This document shows, piece after piece, positions 52,045 to 60,622 of a stretch of DNA of 64,000 bases; the stretch's first letter is position 1; the number at the start of each line of letters is the position of its first letter. Location of the stretch: contig CBDDLH010000016.1 of NCBI GenBank assembly GCA_965230565.1, positions 1,178,001-1,242,000 of the forward strand, written 5' to 3'. The position numbers were made by a program, and so were the translations under genes. The DNA comes from BCD1 sp965230565 (GTDB taxonomy: Bacteria; Bacteroidota; Bacteroidia; Chitinophagales; Saprospiraceae). The notes under the pieces were generated by a model. It made no database searches, had not been told where the DNA came from, and saw only the letters and a program-made list of their open reading frames with translations.

Positions 52045-54282
52045 TTATTCCACTAGTTTTATTTTTTTTGAAAAACTGGCATTTGAATCTCCACCTACGA
52101 ATATTTCAAATTCTCCCGGTTCAACGGTGTAATTCATATTAATATCGTAAAACCTCAAATCCTCAGTTGTCAAGGTAAAATTGACTTCCTTGTGTTTGCC
52201 TTTTTCAATAAAGACTTTTTCAAATGCTTTGAGCTCTCTTATCGGACGGGTAACACTACCTACCAGGTCCCTGACATATAGCTGCACAACTTCTTCCCCG
52301 TCATAATCTCCGGTATTCATTACATTCACTTTAATGCTAATTTCATCACCCACTTTAAACGTGTAAGGCACTACCGACAAATCAGAATAGGTAAATCTTG
52401 TATAACTCAACCCGTAACCAAACGGATAAAGTGGCGTATTTTCCACATCGAGGTACTTACTGGTGTATTTGTCGTGTTCTTCCATTGGGCGACCCGTATT
52501 TTTGGTGTAATAAAAAATAGGCACCTGCCCAACGTTTCTCGGGAAGGTCACCGGAAGTTTTCCGGAAGGATTGTATTTTCCATAGATCACATCAGCAATG
52601 GCATTTCCGGCCTGTGTTCCCAGAAACCAGGTTTCCAAAATGGCATCGACATTTTCATCCAGCCAGGGGATAGTCATTGGACGACCGTTCATAAGCACAA
52701 CGACAACGGGTTTTCCGGTTTCAACAATGGCTTTGGCCAATTCAAGTTGAACTCCCGGCAAACCAATATCTGTACGACAGGCAGCTTCACCACTCATATT
52801 TCCGGCTTCTCCAATGGCCAGAACAACTACATCAGATGATCTCGCCAGTTGAAGGGCCTCTTCAAAACCTGAACGATCATCATTATTGATTTCACAACCT
52901 TTGGCATAACCAACCTCAATAGCAGATTGAGCTTTCAGCCCCGTCAAAAGCGTCACACAATCATTGGCGTTTCCGGCTGCATGCCAGGACCCCAGCATAT
53001 CGTATTGCGAATCTGCCAAAGGTCCAATCAGGGCGATTTTACTTGAGGTGTTGACCGGAAGGGTTTTTCCTTCGTTTTTGAGCAATACAATGGATTTTCT
53101 GGAAATATCCCGGGCGAATTCGAGATGTTCCTCCGACAATAAAGTCGCCTGCTGTCTTGAAGGACGACAATACCTGTATGGGTCATCAAACAAACCAAGC
53201 TCCTCCTTTATTTTGAGCACTCGTCTGACAGCCTGATCAATCTGTGTAATAGTTACTTTTCCCTCTTTGAGCGACTGAGCTAAGTGATCATAATAAACAG
53301 CACCCTGCATATCCATATCCACTCCCGCATTAAGGGCAAGCTCTCCTGCTTCTTTCAAATTTGCCACATTGCCGTGATCAACCATTTCATTAATGGAAGT
53401 GTAATCCGTAACCACAAATCCGTCAAAGCCCCATTCTGTACGAAGGATGTCCGTAAGCAATTTTTTATTTCCGGTTGCAGGAACCCCATCCAGTTCATTA
53501 AAGGATGTCATGAAAGTGCGAACCCCGGCATCTTTGGCAACTTTAAAAGGCGGCAGATAAATCTCCCGCAGAACTCTTTCCGAAATATCTACGGTGTGAT
53601 AATCTCTTCCTGCCTGAGCTGCGCCATAGGCTGCATAATGTTTAGCGCATGCTGCGAGCGTATTACCCGCCGTCAGATCTGATCCCTGGAAACCACGAAC
53701 CCTGGCTTCGGAAACACGGTTCCCCAGATATACATCCTCCCCTGCCCCTTCGGAGATCCTGCCCCAACGTGGATCTCTGGCAATGTCGACCATTGGCGCA
53801 AAGGTCCAGTGTAAACCAGCCGAAGAAGCTTCCTCAGCCGCAATGCGGGCTGATTTCTCGATGGCTTCCAGATCCCAGCTGGCAGCTTCTCCCAATGAAA
53901 TCGGGAAAATGGTTTTGTAACCGTGGATAACGTCATAACCAAAAAGCAATGGAATGCCCAGCCTGGTCTCTTCAATAGCCAACTTTTGTAATTCGCAAGT
54001 ATAATCGGCTGTATGAGCATTAAATATAGAGCCTACACGGCCCGATTTGATATCCGACTTATAATTGTCCCGCATCGTTGGGCCGGTAACGTCCCAATCA
54101 CTTGTAAACAAGGTCAGCTGCCCGATTTTCTCTTCAACCGTCATCAGGTTAAGCAGAGAATCTACACGACTGACCTTGTCCTCCGTTGATACAACTGAAT
54201 TATTGACTTTACAACCCAACACGAAAGACAAAAGAAAAACCAGGAGTACATTAGATAAAAGTAAGTTTGTTTTTTTCAACAT
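52045..54282 (-). CDS. bglX: GH3 beta-glucosidase
   Basis: A 745-residue GH3 enzyme with a lipoprotein-type signal (MLKKTNLLLSNVLLVFLLSFVLGC). The catalytic nucleophile Asp lies in GFDGFVVTDYTSINEMVDHG. The (alpha/alpha)-sandwich and C-terminal FnIII-like domain (FKVGDEISIKVNVMNTGDYDGEEVVQLYVRD) complete the standard three-domain form. It should cleave glucose from the non-reducing end of beta-glucooligosaccharides. Beside GH144-type enzymes the likely substrate is sophorooligosaccharides. The ATG at 54282 avoids overlap with the upstream gene and gives the best signal; 54294 and 54312 are alternatives. Confidence 0.94.
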   Translation of the reverse strand: MLKKTNLLLSNVLLVFLLSFVLGCKVNNSVVSTEDKVSRVDSLLNLMTVEEKIGQLTLFTSDWDVTGPTMRDNYKSDIKSGRVGSIFNAHTADYTCELQKLAIEETRLGIPLLFGYDVIHGYKTIFPISLGEAASWDLEAIEKSARIAAEEASSAGLHWTFAPMVDIARDPRWGRISEGAGEDVYLGNRVSEARVRGFQGSDLTAGNTLAACAKHYAAYGAAQAGRDYHTVDISERVLREIYLPPFKVAKDAGVRTFMTSFNELDGVPATGNKKLLTDILRTEWGFDGFVVTDYTSINEMVDHGNVANLKEAGELALNAGVDMDMQGAVYYDHLAQSLKEGKVTITQIDQAVRRVLKIKEELGLFDDPYRYCRPSRQQATLLSEEHLEFARDISRKSIVLLKNEGKTLPVNTSSKIALIGPLADSQYDMLGSWHAAGNANDCVTLLTGLKAQSAIEVGYAKGCEINNDDRSGFEEALQLARSSDVVVLAIGEAGNMSGEAACRTDIGLPGVQLELAKAIVETGKPVVVVLMNGRPMTIPWLDENVDAILETWFLGTQAGNAIADVIYGKYNPSGKLPVTFPRNVGQVPIFYYTKNTGRPMEEHDKYTSKYLDVENTPLYPFGYGLSYTRFTYSDLSVVPYTFKVGDEISIKVNVMNTGDYDGEEVVQLYVRDLVGSVTRPIRELKAFEKVFIEKGKHKEVNFTLTTEDLRFYDINMNYTVEPGEFEIFVGGDSNASFSKKIKLVE

Positions 54283-54295
54283 AATTGTTAGCATT

Positions 54296-55705
54296 TTATT
54301 CGATATTTTCAAGCCATCCTCCGGTAAAACCGGCCTTTTTCAAACCCTGAATGATGTAGGGATTTTTTTTCATAATTTCCCAGACCAATCCGGTTTTATA
54401 ATTTTCGATTTGTATTAAAATAGGCCCCTGATCAATGCCAAGATAGTCATCATCAAACCAGCCTTTTTCTCCGGTTTTATCGTCTTCCCAGGTCAAATTA
54501 AAAGCATCCCGGAATCCATATTCACCAACCAGTTCTTCGTTATATGTTTCCCACATATGTTTTAAAGCGGGCAGGCATATTTCGGGAGCAAAAGGTACTG
54601 ATCCACCGACAGCTGTCGGTGCAATAGTTCCATCATCTCTGGTATAAACAGCAGAGGCTCCCCGTGCGGCATATCCATGAAAGGTCCAGTTTTTCCCGTC
54701 TATTTCCACTTCTTTGTAACCCGGCCCGTCACAAGCGGTCAATCCCCAGCAATGCTCACCATATCCAACAGCCTTTTCAGGGTTTTCCAAACAATGATTT
54801 CTATTGGCAATAGTTGCCCTTCTCGAGTTTTCAAAATAATCGATACCCTTATTTCTCATATACTCATCCCGGATGCCTTTGAAATCGATATACATATGAG
54901 AATAATGGTGTGTAAAAAGCGGGGAGTAATTGACAAAGGTCTGGTTTTGAAAGGTTTCCCAGGGATATGTCTCTGTCCAGTTTTGCCATACCTCCGGTTC
55001 AACAGGATGTGTTGGTGAACCCAAAGCCAGGATATAAAGGATCATCGCTTCTGAATATCCATTGTAAGTATGTATTATCTTACCTTTTTCAGGCCTCCAT
55101 CCCATCGACATAGTACCTTCATCAGCCATCATCCAATCCCACTCAACTCTACGATAAAGTTCATCGGCAACTTGGCGAATTTGGCTTTCTACTTCATTTT
55201 CTCCATCAAAATAGGACTGTACACTCAAAACTCCTGCCATCAATAATCCGGTATCGATGGATGACAGTTCCACATCCTTGTACCTGGTGGCATTGTTATA
55301 GGTCAGAAAGTGATAAAAGAATCCTTTATACCCTGCCATTCCGGTACTTTCATCCCCTTGCGGAAGACTATACAATACCTTTAAGGTATTGAGTACTCTC
55401 CCGGCTGCTTCTTGTCTGCTGACATAACCATTTTCCACTCCTGCGATATAGGCCGTCAGACCAAATCCGGTAGCCGCAATACTTGAGAAAGTCCTTTTGG
55501 GATAACGGTCAGGGATCTGAAAATTGTTCTCATCCGCCAGTTCCCAGAAGTAGTTAAATGTTCTGTGTTGCAATTCATCCAGATCAAAAGCAGTGACATC
55601 ATCGGCGGGTGGTTGCTCCTGCGACTGAGTAACTTCGCAAGAGCCCAAAAAAAACAGCAAGAACAAAACTATGCTTATTCTTAATGACAGCAGTTTTAAT
55701 AACAT
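54296..55705 (-). CDS. GH144-type endo-beta-1,2-glucanase-like lipoprotein
   Basis: A 469-residue glucoamylase-family (PF10091-type) protein with a lipoprotein signal ending LGSC (about residue 23). The (alpha/alpha)6 barrel is recognised by NYFWELADENNFQIPDRYP, SSIAATGFGLTAYIAGVENG, HHYSHMYIDFKGIRDEYM and YGEHCWGLTACDGPGY. Bacteroidota members of this family include the GH144 endo-beta-1,2-glucanases. A surface or periplasmic endo-acting enzyme on beta-1,2-glucan is therefore inferred. It stands directly upstream of the GH3 gene with almost no gap. Confidence 0.88.
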   Translation of the reverse strand: MLLKLLSLRISIVLFLLFFLGSCEVTQSQEQPPADDVTAFDLDELQHRTFNYFWELADENNFQIPDRYPKRTFSSIAATGFGLTAYIAGVENGYVSRQEAAGRVLNTLKVLYSLPQGDESTGMAGYKGFFYHFLTYNNATRYKDVELSSIDTGLLMAGVLSVQSYFDGENEVESQIRQVADELYRRVEWDWMMADEGTMSMGWRPEKGKIIHTYNGYSEAMILYILALGSPTHPVEPEVWQNWTETYPWETFQNQTFVNYSPLFTHHYSHMYIDFKGIRDEYMRNKGIDYFENSRRATIANRNHCLENPEKAVGYGEHCWGLTACDGPGYKEVEIDGKNWTFHGYAARGASAVYTRDDGTIAPTAVGGSVPFAPEICLPALKHMWETYNEELVGEYGFRDAFNLTWEDDKTGEKGWFDDDYLGIDQGPILIQIENYKTGLVWEIMKKNPYIIQGLKKAGFTGGWLENIE

Positions 55706-55846
55706 TTTACCTTGCTTTGGAAATAAATAATTGGTGAATAGTACCTATAGAATTAACCGGTTTCGCCTTGCCGCCGGGTTCTCCGGCGACAAAACGATTA
55801 CCAGGTAATTCAAAACCTTTCCTTATCAATAAACATCATGAAATTC

Positions 55847-55875
55847 CATTGCCGGCTGGTATTGCCGGCAATGGT
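55847..55875 (-). terminator. Hairpin between two operon genes
   Basis: A perfect 11-base GC-rich stem (55847-55857 with 55865-55875, loop of 7) follows the stop of the five-module protein gene. No clear T-run follows on the minus strand, so it may set the relative levels of the downstream genes rather than end transcription. A second small hairpin lies at 55772-55788. Confidence 0.6.
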
Positions 55876-55883
55876 GAAAAATC

Positions 55884-58595
55884 TTACTCTTTAACGAACT
55901 TGGCCTTTCCAATCATTACTCCACTGTTATCATAAAGAGACAGGAAGTACATTCCACTTTGTAAATGAGCAACATCAAGATTGATCTGATCGTAAGTATT
56001 GGCAAATACTGTGCGGGAAACCTGCTGTCCTAAAGCATTGAAAATCAACACCTGGTTAACTTCCTGATCAACATCAATGGAAAGCTGACTGGAAACAGGG
56101 TTAGGTGATACATTGAAGTTTTCCACTTCAATTGGTGTAAATACACCTACGGTACCACAACTATAATCACCAATTACAATATCATCAAAGTATGAGGTAA
56201 CGTCTTCCTCGGTTGCATCAATCAACAGGTCGAAGAAAATGGTCAAAGTCTGGTATTGGGCATCGTCAGGGATCTCAGAGAAATCAAAAATCAGCTCCTC
56301 CCATTGTTCTGTAACCGTATTTTCCACCGGCAATTCAATAACAGCTGCGCCGGTTTGTGAATTTTCAAGCTTTAAGGCAAAATTACCAATGTGATCCATC
56401 CAGACTTTAGCTTTTGCAATTTTGGTCTCACCGAAATCCATCGGAGCCTCCAGTAAAGCATAGGCACCTGCCCAGGGGTCTGCATCATAAGCTTTGGTAA
56501 ACTTCCCAACCATGGAACTGGTATTGATTCCCCCCGGAACAGGGTTCTCAATAATCTGCAACTGATTATTCTCCTGTTCTATATGTCCATTGGCGAACAG
56601 GATGAAATTGGAAATCGTTGTATTCGGTGTCTCATTATCAGCAATACATCCACTGTAATTGGCTCTTGACCATTTAATATCATCGATGTAATAATTGTAC
56701 TGCTCAGGCTGAACATTTCCTGGGTTGAAGAAAATTACTACCCGGGCGTGATCTTCCATAGCCTGAGAACTGAAATCAAATACATACTCGGTCCAAACAC
56801 CAGAGGTAGTATTGCCATCCAGCCATACTTCATTGGCTGCAGAAGCTCCCCCTTCGAGTTTTGCCATAAGAGGCACCTCAGCCGGAGACCAAATCTTGAT
56901 ATGCAGTTGGTTGTAAACGGAAAGATCCCAGGAACCGCCACTTTCAAAACCAAGTGCTGACCATTCGTCAAATGGATCCGGGTATTCCCCTACTTTCAAA
57001 CTGGAGTTTTCAGGTGAAACATCAGGGTTATCAATCACGGAAATCAATTCACCACCTACTCCGTAGGTACCATTACGCTGACATTCGAAATCATCAAGTA
57101 TATTTGGAATAGGAACAACTCCTTCACAAGGATCTACCGTACTTTCGGATTGGGTAAGGTTATCAAAGAAATACATCGTTCCTGCATTATCCACACCTCC
57201 ATCAAAAATGAGACTTACACTTTCAAAATCCGTGATACTGCTGAATTCATCGAAATTGAACTCAAGGGTCACCCATTGTTCTGTTGCTGGAATTTCTCTG
57301 GAAACTTCCTTATTCCCTTCCAATGGGCTGAATAATTTCATGATGACACTTTGAGAACCTGCAGGTGCCCAAACATCGAGATTTAACTGAGGGTTAACGG
57401 ATAAATCAAGACCAGCAGGAAGAATAGCTGTTAGCGTACTCCAGACAGAAGCTCCTTTGGTGTATTTCCCTACATTTGGACTCTCATTGACACCTGTCGC
57501 ATCAGGATTGTCCACAACGCCGTCAAAGGTTCCGTTATTTTCTGTATCTCCGCCAAAAGGCATCCATCCAAGGCTCTGACCATCTTCAAAGTCTTCGAGT
57601 GCATCCGGAGCAGGCGCTTCTCCCCAACTCAGGTCGTCGAAATAATAGGTATCACCTTCCGTTCCGGCTTGCCCGCCGTTTGCGAAAATGGCAATTTTTT
57701 TGTGATTGGCAGAAGCCTGACTGCTGAAGTCAATGGTATATTCTACCCATGTATTGGTTTCGGAAACAGTCTGCCAGAATTCATAAGGTGCAGAAACACC
57801 TCCCTCGAGTTTGAAAAGGAACTGGCATTCGATTGGAGACCACAATTTTACTTTCAACTGATTATTAACTGAAAGATCCAGGGCATTGTGATAATCAACT
57901 ACCATTGCATACCATGGTTCGTTTACCGGGTCTACCCACTCTCCAACTTTTGAACTTGTATTAATACCACTGGCATCCGGATTATCAACAGCAGTAATAA
58001 TATTCCAACCCGCACCATAGGTAGCATTTCGCTGGCATTCATAATCATCAATGATCAAGGGATCCGGAACGGTACCGGCACAAGCACCCGCAGGATGTGC
58101 CTCAATGTTATCAAACAGGTAGGTATCTCCACTTTCGGCCACACCAGGATCAAAGAAAATGATGATTTTAGTTATCGTGGTAAAACCAGCTGCTGCACTC
58201 ATGTCAAAAACATATTCCTGCCAAATGTTAGGGTTAGCAATATTTTTGACTTGTTCAATAGCTTCTCCATCGCCTTCCAATTTAAAAAGAATCTGGGTGG
58301 CAACCGGTGCATTGACCATAATGTGAAATTCATTATTGACTGAAAGGTCCATAGGTTCATCCAAAACCGCAATCAACAAACTATAGGGATGTTCAGTGGA
58401 CTTGGTATAAGATCCTGCCATAGCGGAAGGGTTTATACCATCTGTAGTAGGATTCTCAACAGCACCGTTGAAAACACCGTCACCAAAAGGCTGCCAATTC
58501 AATAAGGTTCCTTCAAAATCTTCATAAACAACTTGTGCATTCATAGAAAAGGCCATTGTCAAGAGGGCCAAAATAGTAAGTAAATAATTCCTCAT
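55884..58595 (-). CDS. Secreted five-module carbohydrate-binding-like protein with T9SS tail
   Basis: A 903-residue exported protein. After a signal peptide (residues 1-20) it has five jelly-roll-like modules of about 145-150 residues: about 22-168, 178-328, 333-480, 490-640 and 655-805. Modules 1 and 3 resemble each other (ending YLFDN/YFFDN), as do 2 and 4 (starting DDYECQRNATYG/DDFECQRNGTYG), so the order is A-B-A-B-C. Each has a D(L)SVNxQL-type core and a KLEG strand. The last 75 residues form a type IX secretion sorting domain (VSPNPVSSQLSIDV...). It has no catalytic motif. It probably binds polysaccharide at the surface, replacing a classical SGBP. Confidence 0.85.
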   Translation of the reverse strand: MRNYLLTILALLTMAFSMNAQVVYEDFEGTLLNWQPFGDGVFNGAVENPTTDGINPSAMAGSYTKSTEHPYSLLIAVLDEPMDLSVNNEFHIMVNAPVATQILFKLEGDGEAIEQVKNIANPNIWQEYVFDMSAAAGFTTITKIIIFFDPGVAESGDTYLFDNIEAHPAGACAGTVPDPLIIDDYECQRNATYGAGWNIITAVDNPDASGINTSSKVGEWVDPVNEPWYAMVVDYHNALDLSVNNQLKVKLWSPIECQFLFKLEGGVSAPYEFWQTVSETNTWVEYTIDFSSQASANHKKIAIFANGGQAGTEGDTYYFDDLSWGEAPAPDALEDFEDGQSLGWMPFGGDTENNGTFDGVVDNPDATGVNESPNVGKYTKGASVWSTLTAILPAGLDLSVNPQLNLDVWAPAGSQSVIMKLFSPLEGNKEVSREIPATEQWVTLEFNFDEFSSITDFESVSLIFDGGVDNAGTMYFFDNLTQSESTVDPCEGVVPIPNILDDFECQRNGTYGVGGELISVIDNPDVSPENSSLKVGEYPDPFDEWSALGFESGGSWDLSVYNQLHIKIWSPAEVPLMAKLEGGASAANEVWLDGNTTSGVWTEYVFDFSSQAMEDHARVVIFFNPGNVQPEQYNYYIDDIKWSRANYSGCIADNETPNTTISNFILFANGHIEQENNQLQIIENPVPGGINTSSMVGKFTKAYDADPWAGAYALLEAPMDFGETKIAKAKVWMDHIGNFALKLENSQTGAAVIELPVENTVTEQWEELIFDFSEIPDDAQYQTLTIFFDLLIDATEEDVTSYFDDIVIGDYSCGTVGVFTPIEVENFNVSPNPVSSQLSIDVDQEVNQVLIFNALGQQVSRTVFANTYDQINLDVAHLQSGMYFLSLYDNSGVMIGKAKFVKE

Positions 58596-58626
58596 GATAA
58601 AAGTTTTTAAATTAACAAAAGGGTTT

Positions 58627-58659
58627 AACCTTCCGTCTTAATTACAAAAAAGGAAGGTT
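58627..58659 (-). terminator. Hairpin between GH144-type and five-module genes
   Basis: AACCTTCC (58627-58634) pairs with GGAAGGTT (58652-58659) around 17 bases. One arm overlaps the stop codon of the GH144-type gene. It could attenuate transcription into the next gene. Confidence 0.4.
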
Positions 58660-60526
58660 AATGAACATAAACCGGAATAGTCGTTCGCCATGTATCTGAC
58701 TGAGCGACAATAAAATAGAGTCCTTGTGCCTCTTTTTCAAAATCCAAAGTGAGTCTGTTGCGACCAGGAAGAAAATCCTGATTCACATAAAAATCTTTAA
58801 CAAGTAGTCCCGAAACGCTGTATAAACCAATATTCAACCTTGCTTTTTGATCAAGGCTGAATTGAAGGTTTGCCAAACCGACAACAGGGTTCGGTGAAAT
58901 AGTCATATTTATTGTTTCAGCACCGATAGTTTCCAATCCTACCATGGTACTGTCAGGTTCAAATCCGATGGCTTCCAGTGCCGGGGCGATTTCTTCATTA
59001 TTCATAAACATATCCCATAAAATCCCGGAACGATAGTTTTCTATCATACAGATAATTGGCCCCTGATCGATGGCCAGATAGGAGGAAGCAAACCAATTCT
59101 CATCAAGATTGAAAGCATCTTTAAAACCATACTTTCCCCAAAGATCGGCTCCATGATCCCTGTAAAAATGTTTTAATGCCTGAATGGACAATTGCGGTGT
59201 ATAAGGCATGGAAGAAAGTGCAGCCGTAGGAGTGATCGTTCCGTTATCTCTGGCAGAGGTAGGCTCATGTGCAAGGTATCCCCAGGGATTATCACTGGCA
59301 GTAAGTCCCCAGCAAACATCTGAGTAACCTTCATGATTTTCAGGGTTATCAATGCAATAAGCCCTGTTCATCATTGTGTGGAAGTAGTTCTTGTTAAAAT
59401 AATTAGTGTATTCATCTTTGATGCCTCTCGGATCAAAACCCAGATAGGAGTAATGGGCAAAAAACAGCGGCCCGCCTGAGGTCGGACCAACTTCGACAGG
59501 AAAACCATAAAAGGTGTTATTATTGGTATAACTGCCTCCTGCCCATCCATCATGATACAAACTGGCAGGAACAAAATTTGTTGGAGAGGCGACGGCGAGC
59601 AGATAAACGATCTGGGCTTCATTAAATCCGCGGATCTGGAAATTCATTTGCCAGCCATAATTGGGAGACCAGTGCCAATAAAGTACCTGTTGAGTTTGCT
59701 TTCGGTACCAACGCCAGTCCATTGCTTCCCAGAGTTGGGTAATTTTATTAAATAAGGCAGTTTCATTTTCTGAATTGCCATTGAAATATTGCCTTGCAGT
59801 AAGCAAGCCCTGAAGCATAAAGGACGTCTCCACAATATCTCCGCCATTATCAAATTCACTAAAGGGGATGGTATTACCATTTCCGCCATTCATCCAATGT
59901 GGCCAGGCTCCGTGAAAACGATCTGCAGTTTCGAGAAACTCGACAATCTTCAGCATTCTCTCCAGCCCTTCTTCATAGGTAATAAAACCTCTTTCCACCC
60001 CAACGATGATAGCCATAACCCCAAAACCTGAACCTCCTGAAGTAACAATAGAGGTTGTACTTCGTTCCCTGGCCATACCGCTCACCGGATGAGCAAAATC
60101 CCAGAAATATCTGAATGTATATTCCTGGACCATGGTCAGTAACTGCTCATCTGTCATTTCAAAAGTAGAAACGGAAACAACCTCCGAGTCTTCACTCTCT
60201 TCTCCCACAAAATCTAAAGACCTCACCACATATTCCAAATCAAGGTCTTCTCGGCCTGTAAAGTCAATATATTCAGGTTTCGAAGCTGTGACATAACCAA
60301 TCTGCTCAAAATTGCCATTTGGCAACTCCTTTTTATATATCCGGAATCCACTAACGGAAGGGTCAGAAGATTGGTTCCACTTCAATTCAACATGGCTGTC
60401 ATACCCCTGGCCAGTTATTCCTGTAGGAATGGAAGGTTGGGCGAAAGCAAGCGTCAATGAAGAAAGGATCAATATTCCTGCGATGAAAAATGACCGGAAT
60501 AATATTGAGGAAGGTGCTTTTAACAT
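58658..60526 (-). CDS. Secreted GH144-type glucanase with Fn3 and T9SS domains
   Basis: A 622-residue exported protein. A signal peptide (to about residue 29, ending LAFAQ) is followed by an Fn3-like domain (about 32-120, HVELKWNQSSDPSVSGFRIYKK). A glucoamylase-family (alpha/alpha)6 domain homologous to the protein at 54296 comes next (about 130-520, with DYxDV-like CWGLTASDNPWGYLA). A type IX sorting domain (about 545-622, ISPNPVVGLANLQF) ends it. The enzyme should be surface-attached or released and act first on long beta-1,2-glucan. The ATG at 60526 was chosen for the signal peptide; the frame extends upstream to 60622 without a plausible leader. Confidence 0.87.
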   Translation of the reverse strand: MLKAPSSILFRSFFIAGILILSSLTLAFAQPSIPTGITGQGYDSHVELKWNQSSDPSVSGFRIYKKELPNGNFEQIGYVTASKPEYIDFTGREDLDLEYVVRSLDFVGEESEDSEVVSVSTFEMTDEQLLTMVQEYTFRYFWDFAHPVSGMARERSTTSIVTSGGSGFGVMAIIVGVERGFITYEEGLERMLKIVEFLETADRFHGAWPHWMNGGNGNTIPFSEFDNGGDIVETSFMLQGLLTARQYFNGNSENETALFNKITQLWEAMDWRWYRKQTQQVLYWHWSPNYGWQMNFQIRGFNEAQIVYLLAVASPTNFVPASLYHDGWAGGSYTNNNTFYGFPVEVGPTSGGPLFFAHYSYLGFDPRGIKDEYTNYFNKNYFHTMMNRAYCIDNPENHEGYSDVCWGLTASDNPWGYLAHEPTSARDNGTITPTAALSSMPYTPQLSIQALKHFYRDHGADLWGKYGFKDAFNLDENWFASSYLAIDQGPIICMIENYRSGILWDMFMNNEEIAPALEAIGFEPDSTMVGLETIGAETINMTISPNPVVGLANLQFSLDQKARLNIGLYSVSGLLVKDFYVNQDFLPGRNRLTLDFEKEAQGLYFIVAQSDTWRTTIPVYVH

Positions 60527-60549
60527 AATTTGGCTATCGATTATGAGGG

Positions 60550-60580
60550 TAAATTTACTTTTTATATCCATAGAAAACAA
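60550..60580 (-). promoter_or_regulatory. Putative promoter of the glycan utilisation genes
   Basis: On the minus strand TTG (60578-60580) is followed after 20 bases by TAAATTTA (60550-60557), a 7-of-8 match to TAnnTTTG, 24 bases before the ATG of the GH144-type gene. This is the likely target region for the regulator encoded upstream. Confidence 0.4.
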
Positions 60581-60622
60581 TTTTTTGACCTCACCACGAC
60601 TACGCCATCGGCATTTTTCCAC

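Noticed and set aside
54296..55705. True glucoamylase (GH15) assignment
   Set aside because: The sequence fits the PF10091-type family that includes GH144, not GH15; starch-active neighbours are also lacking.
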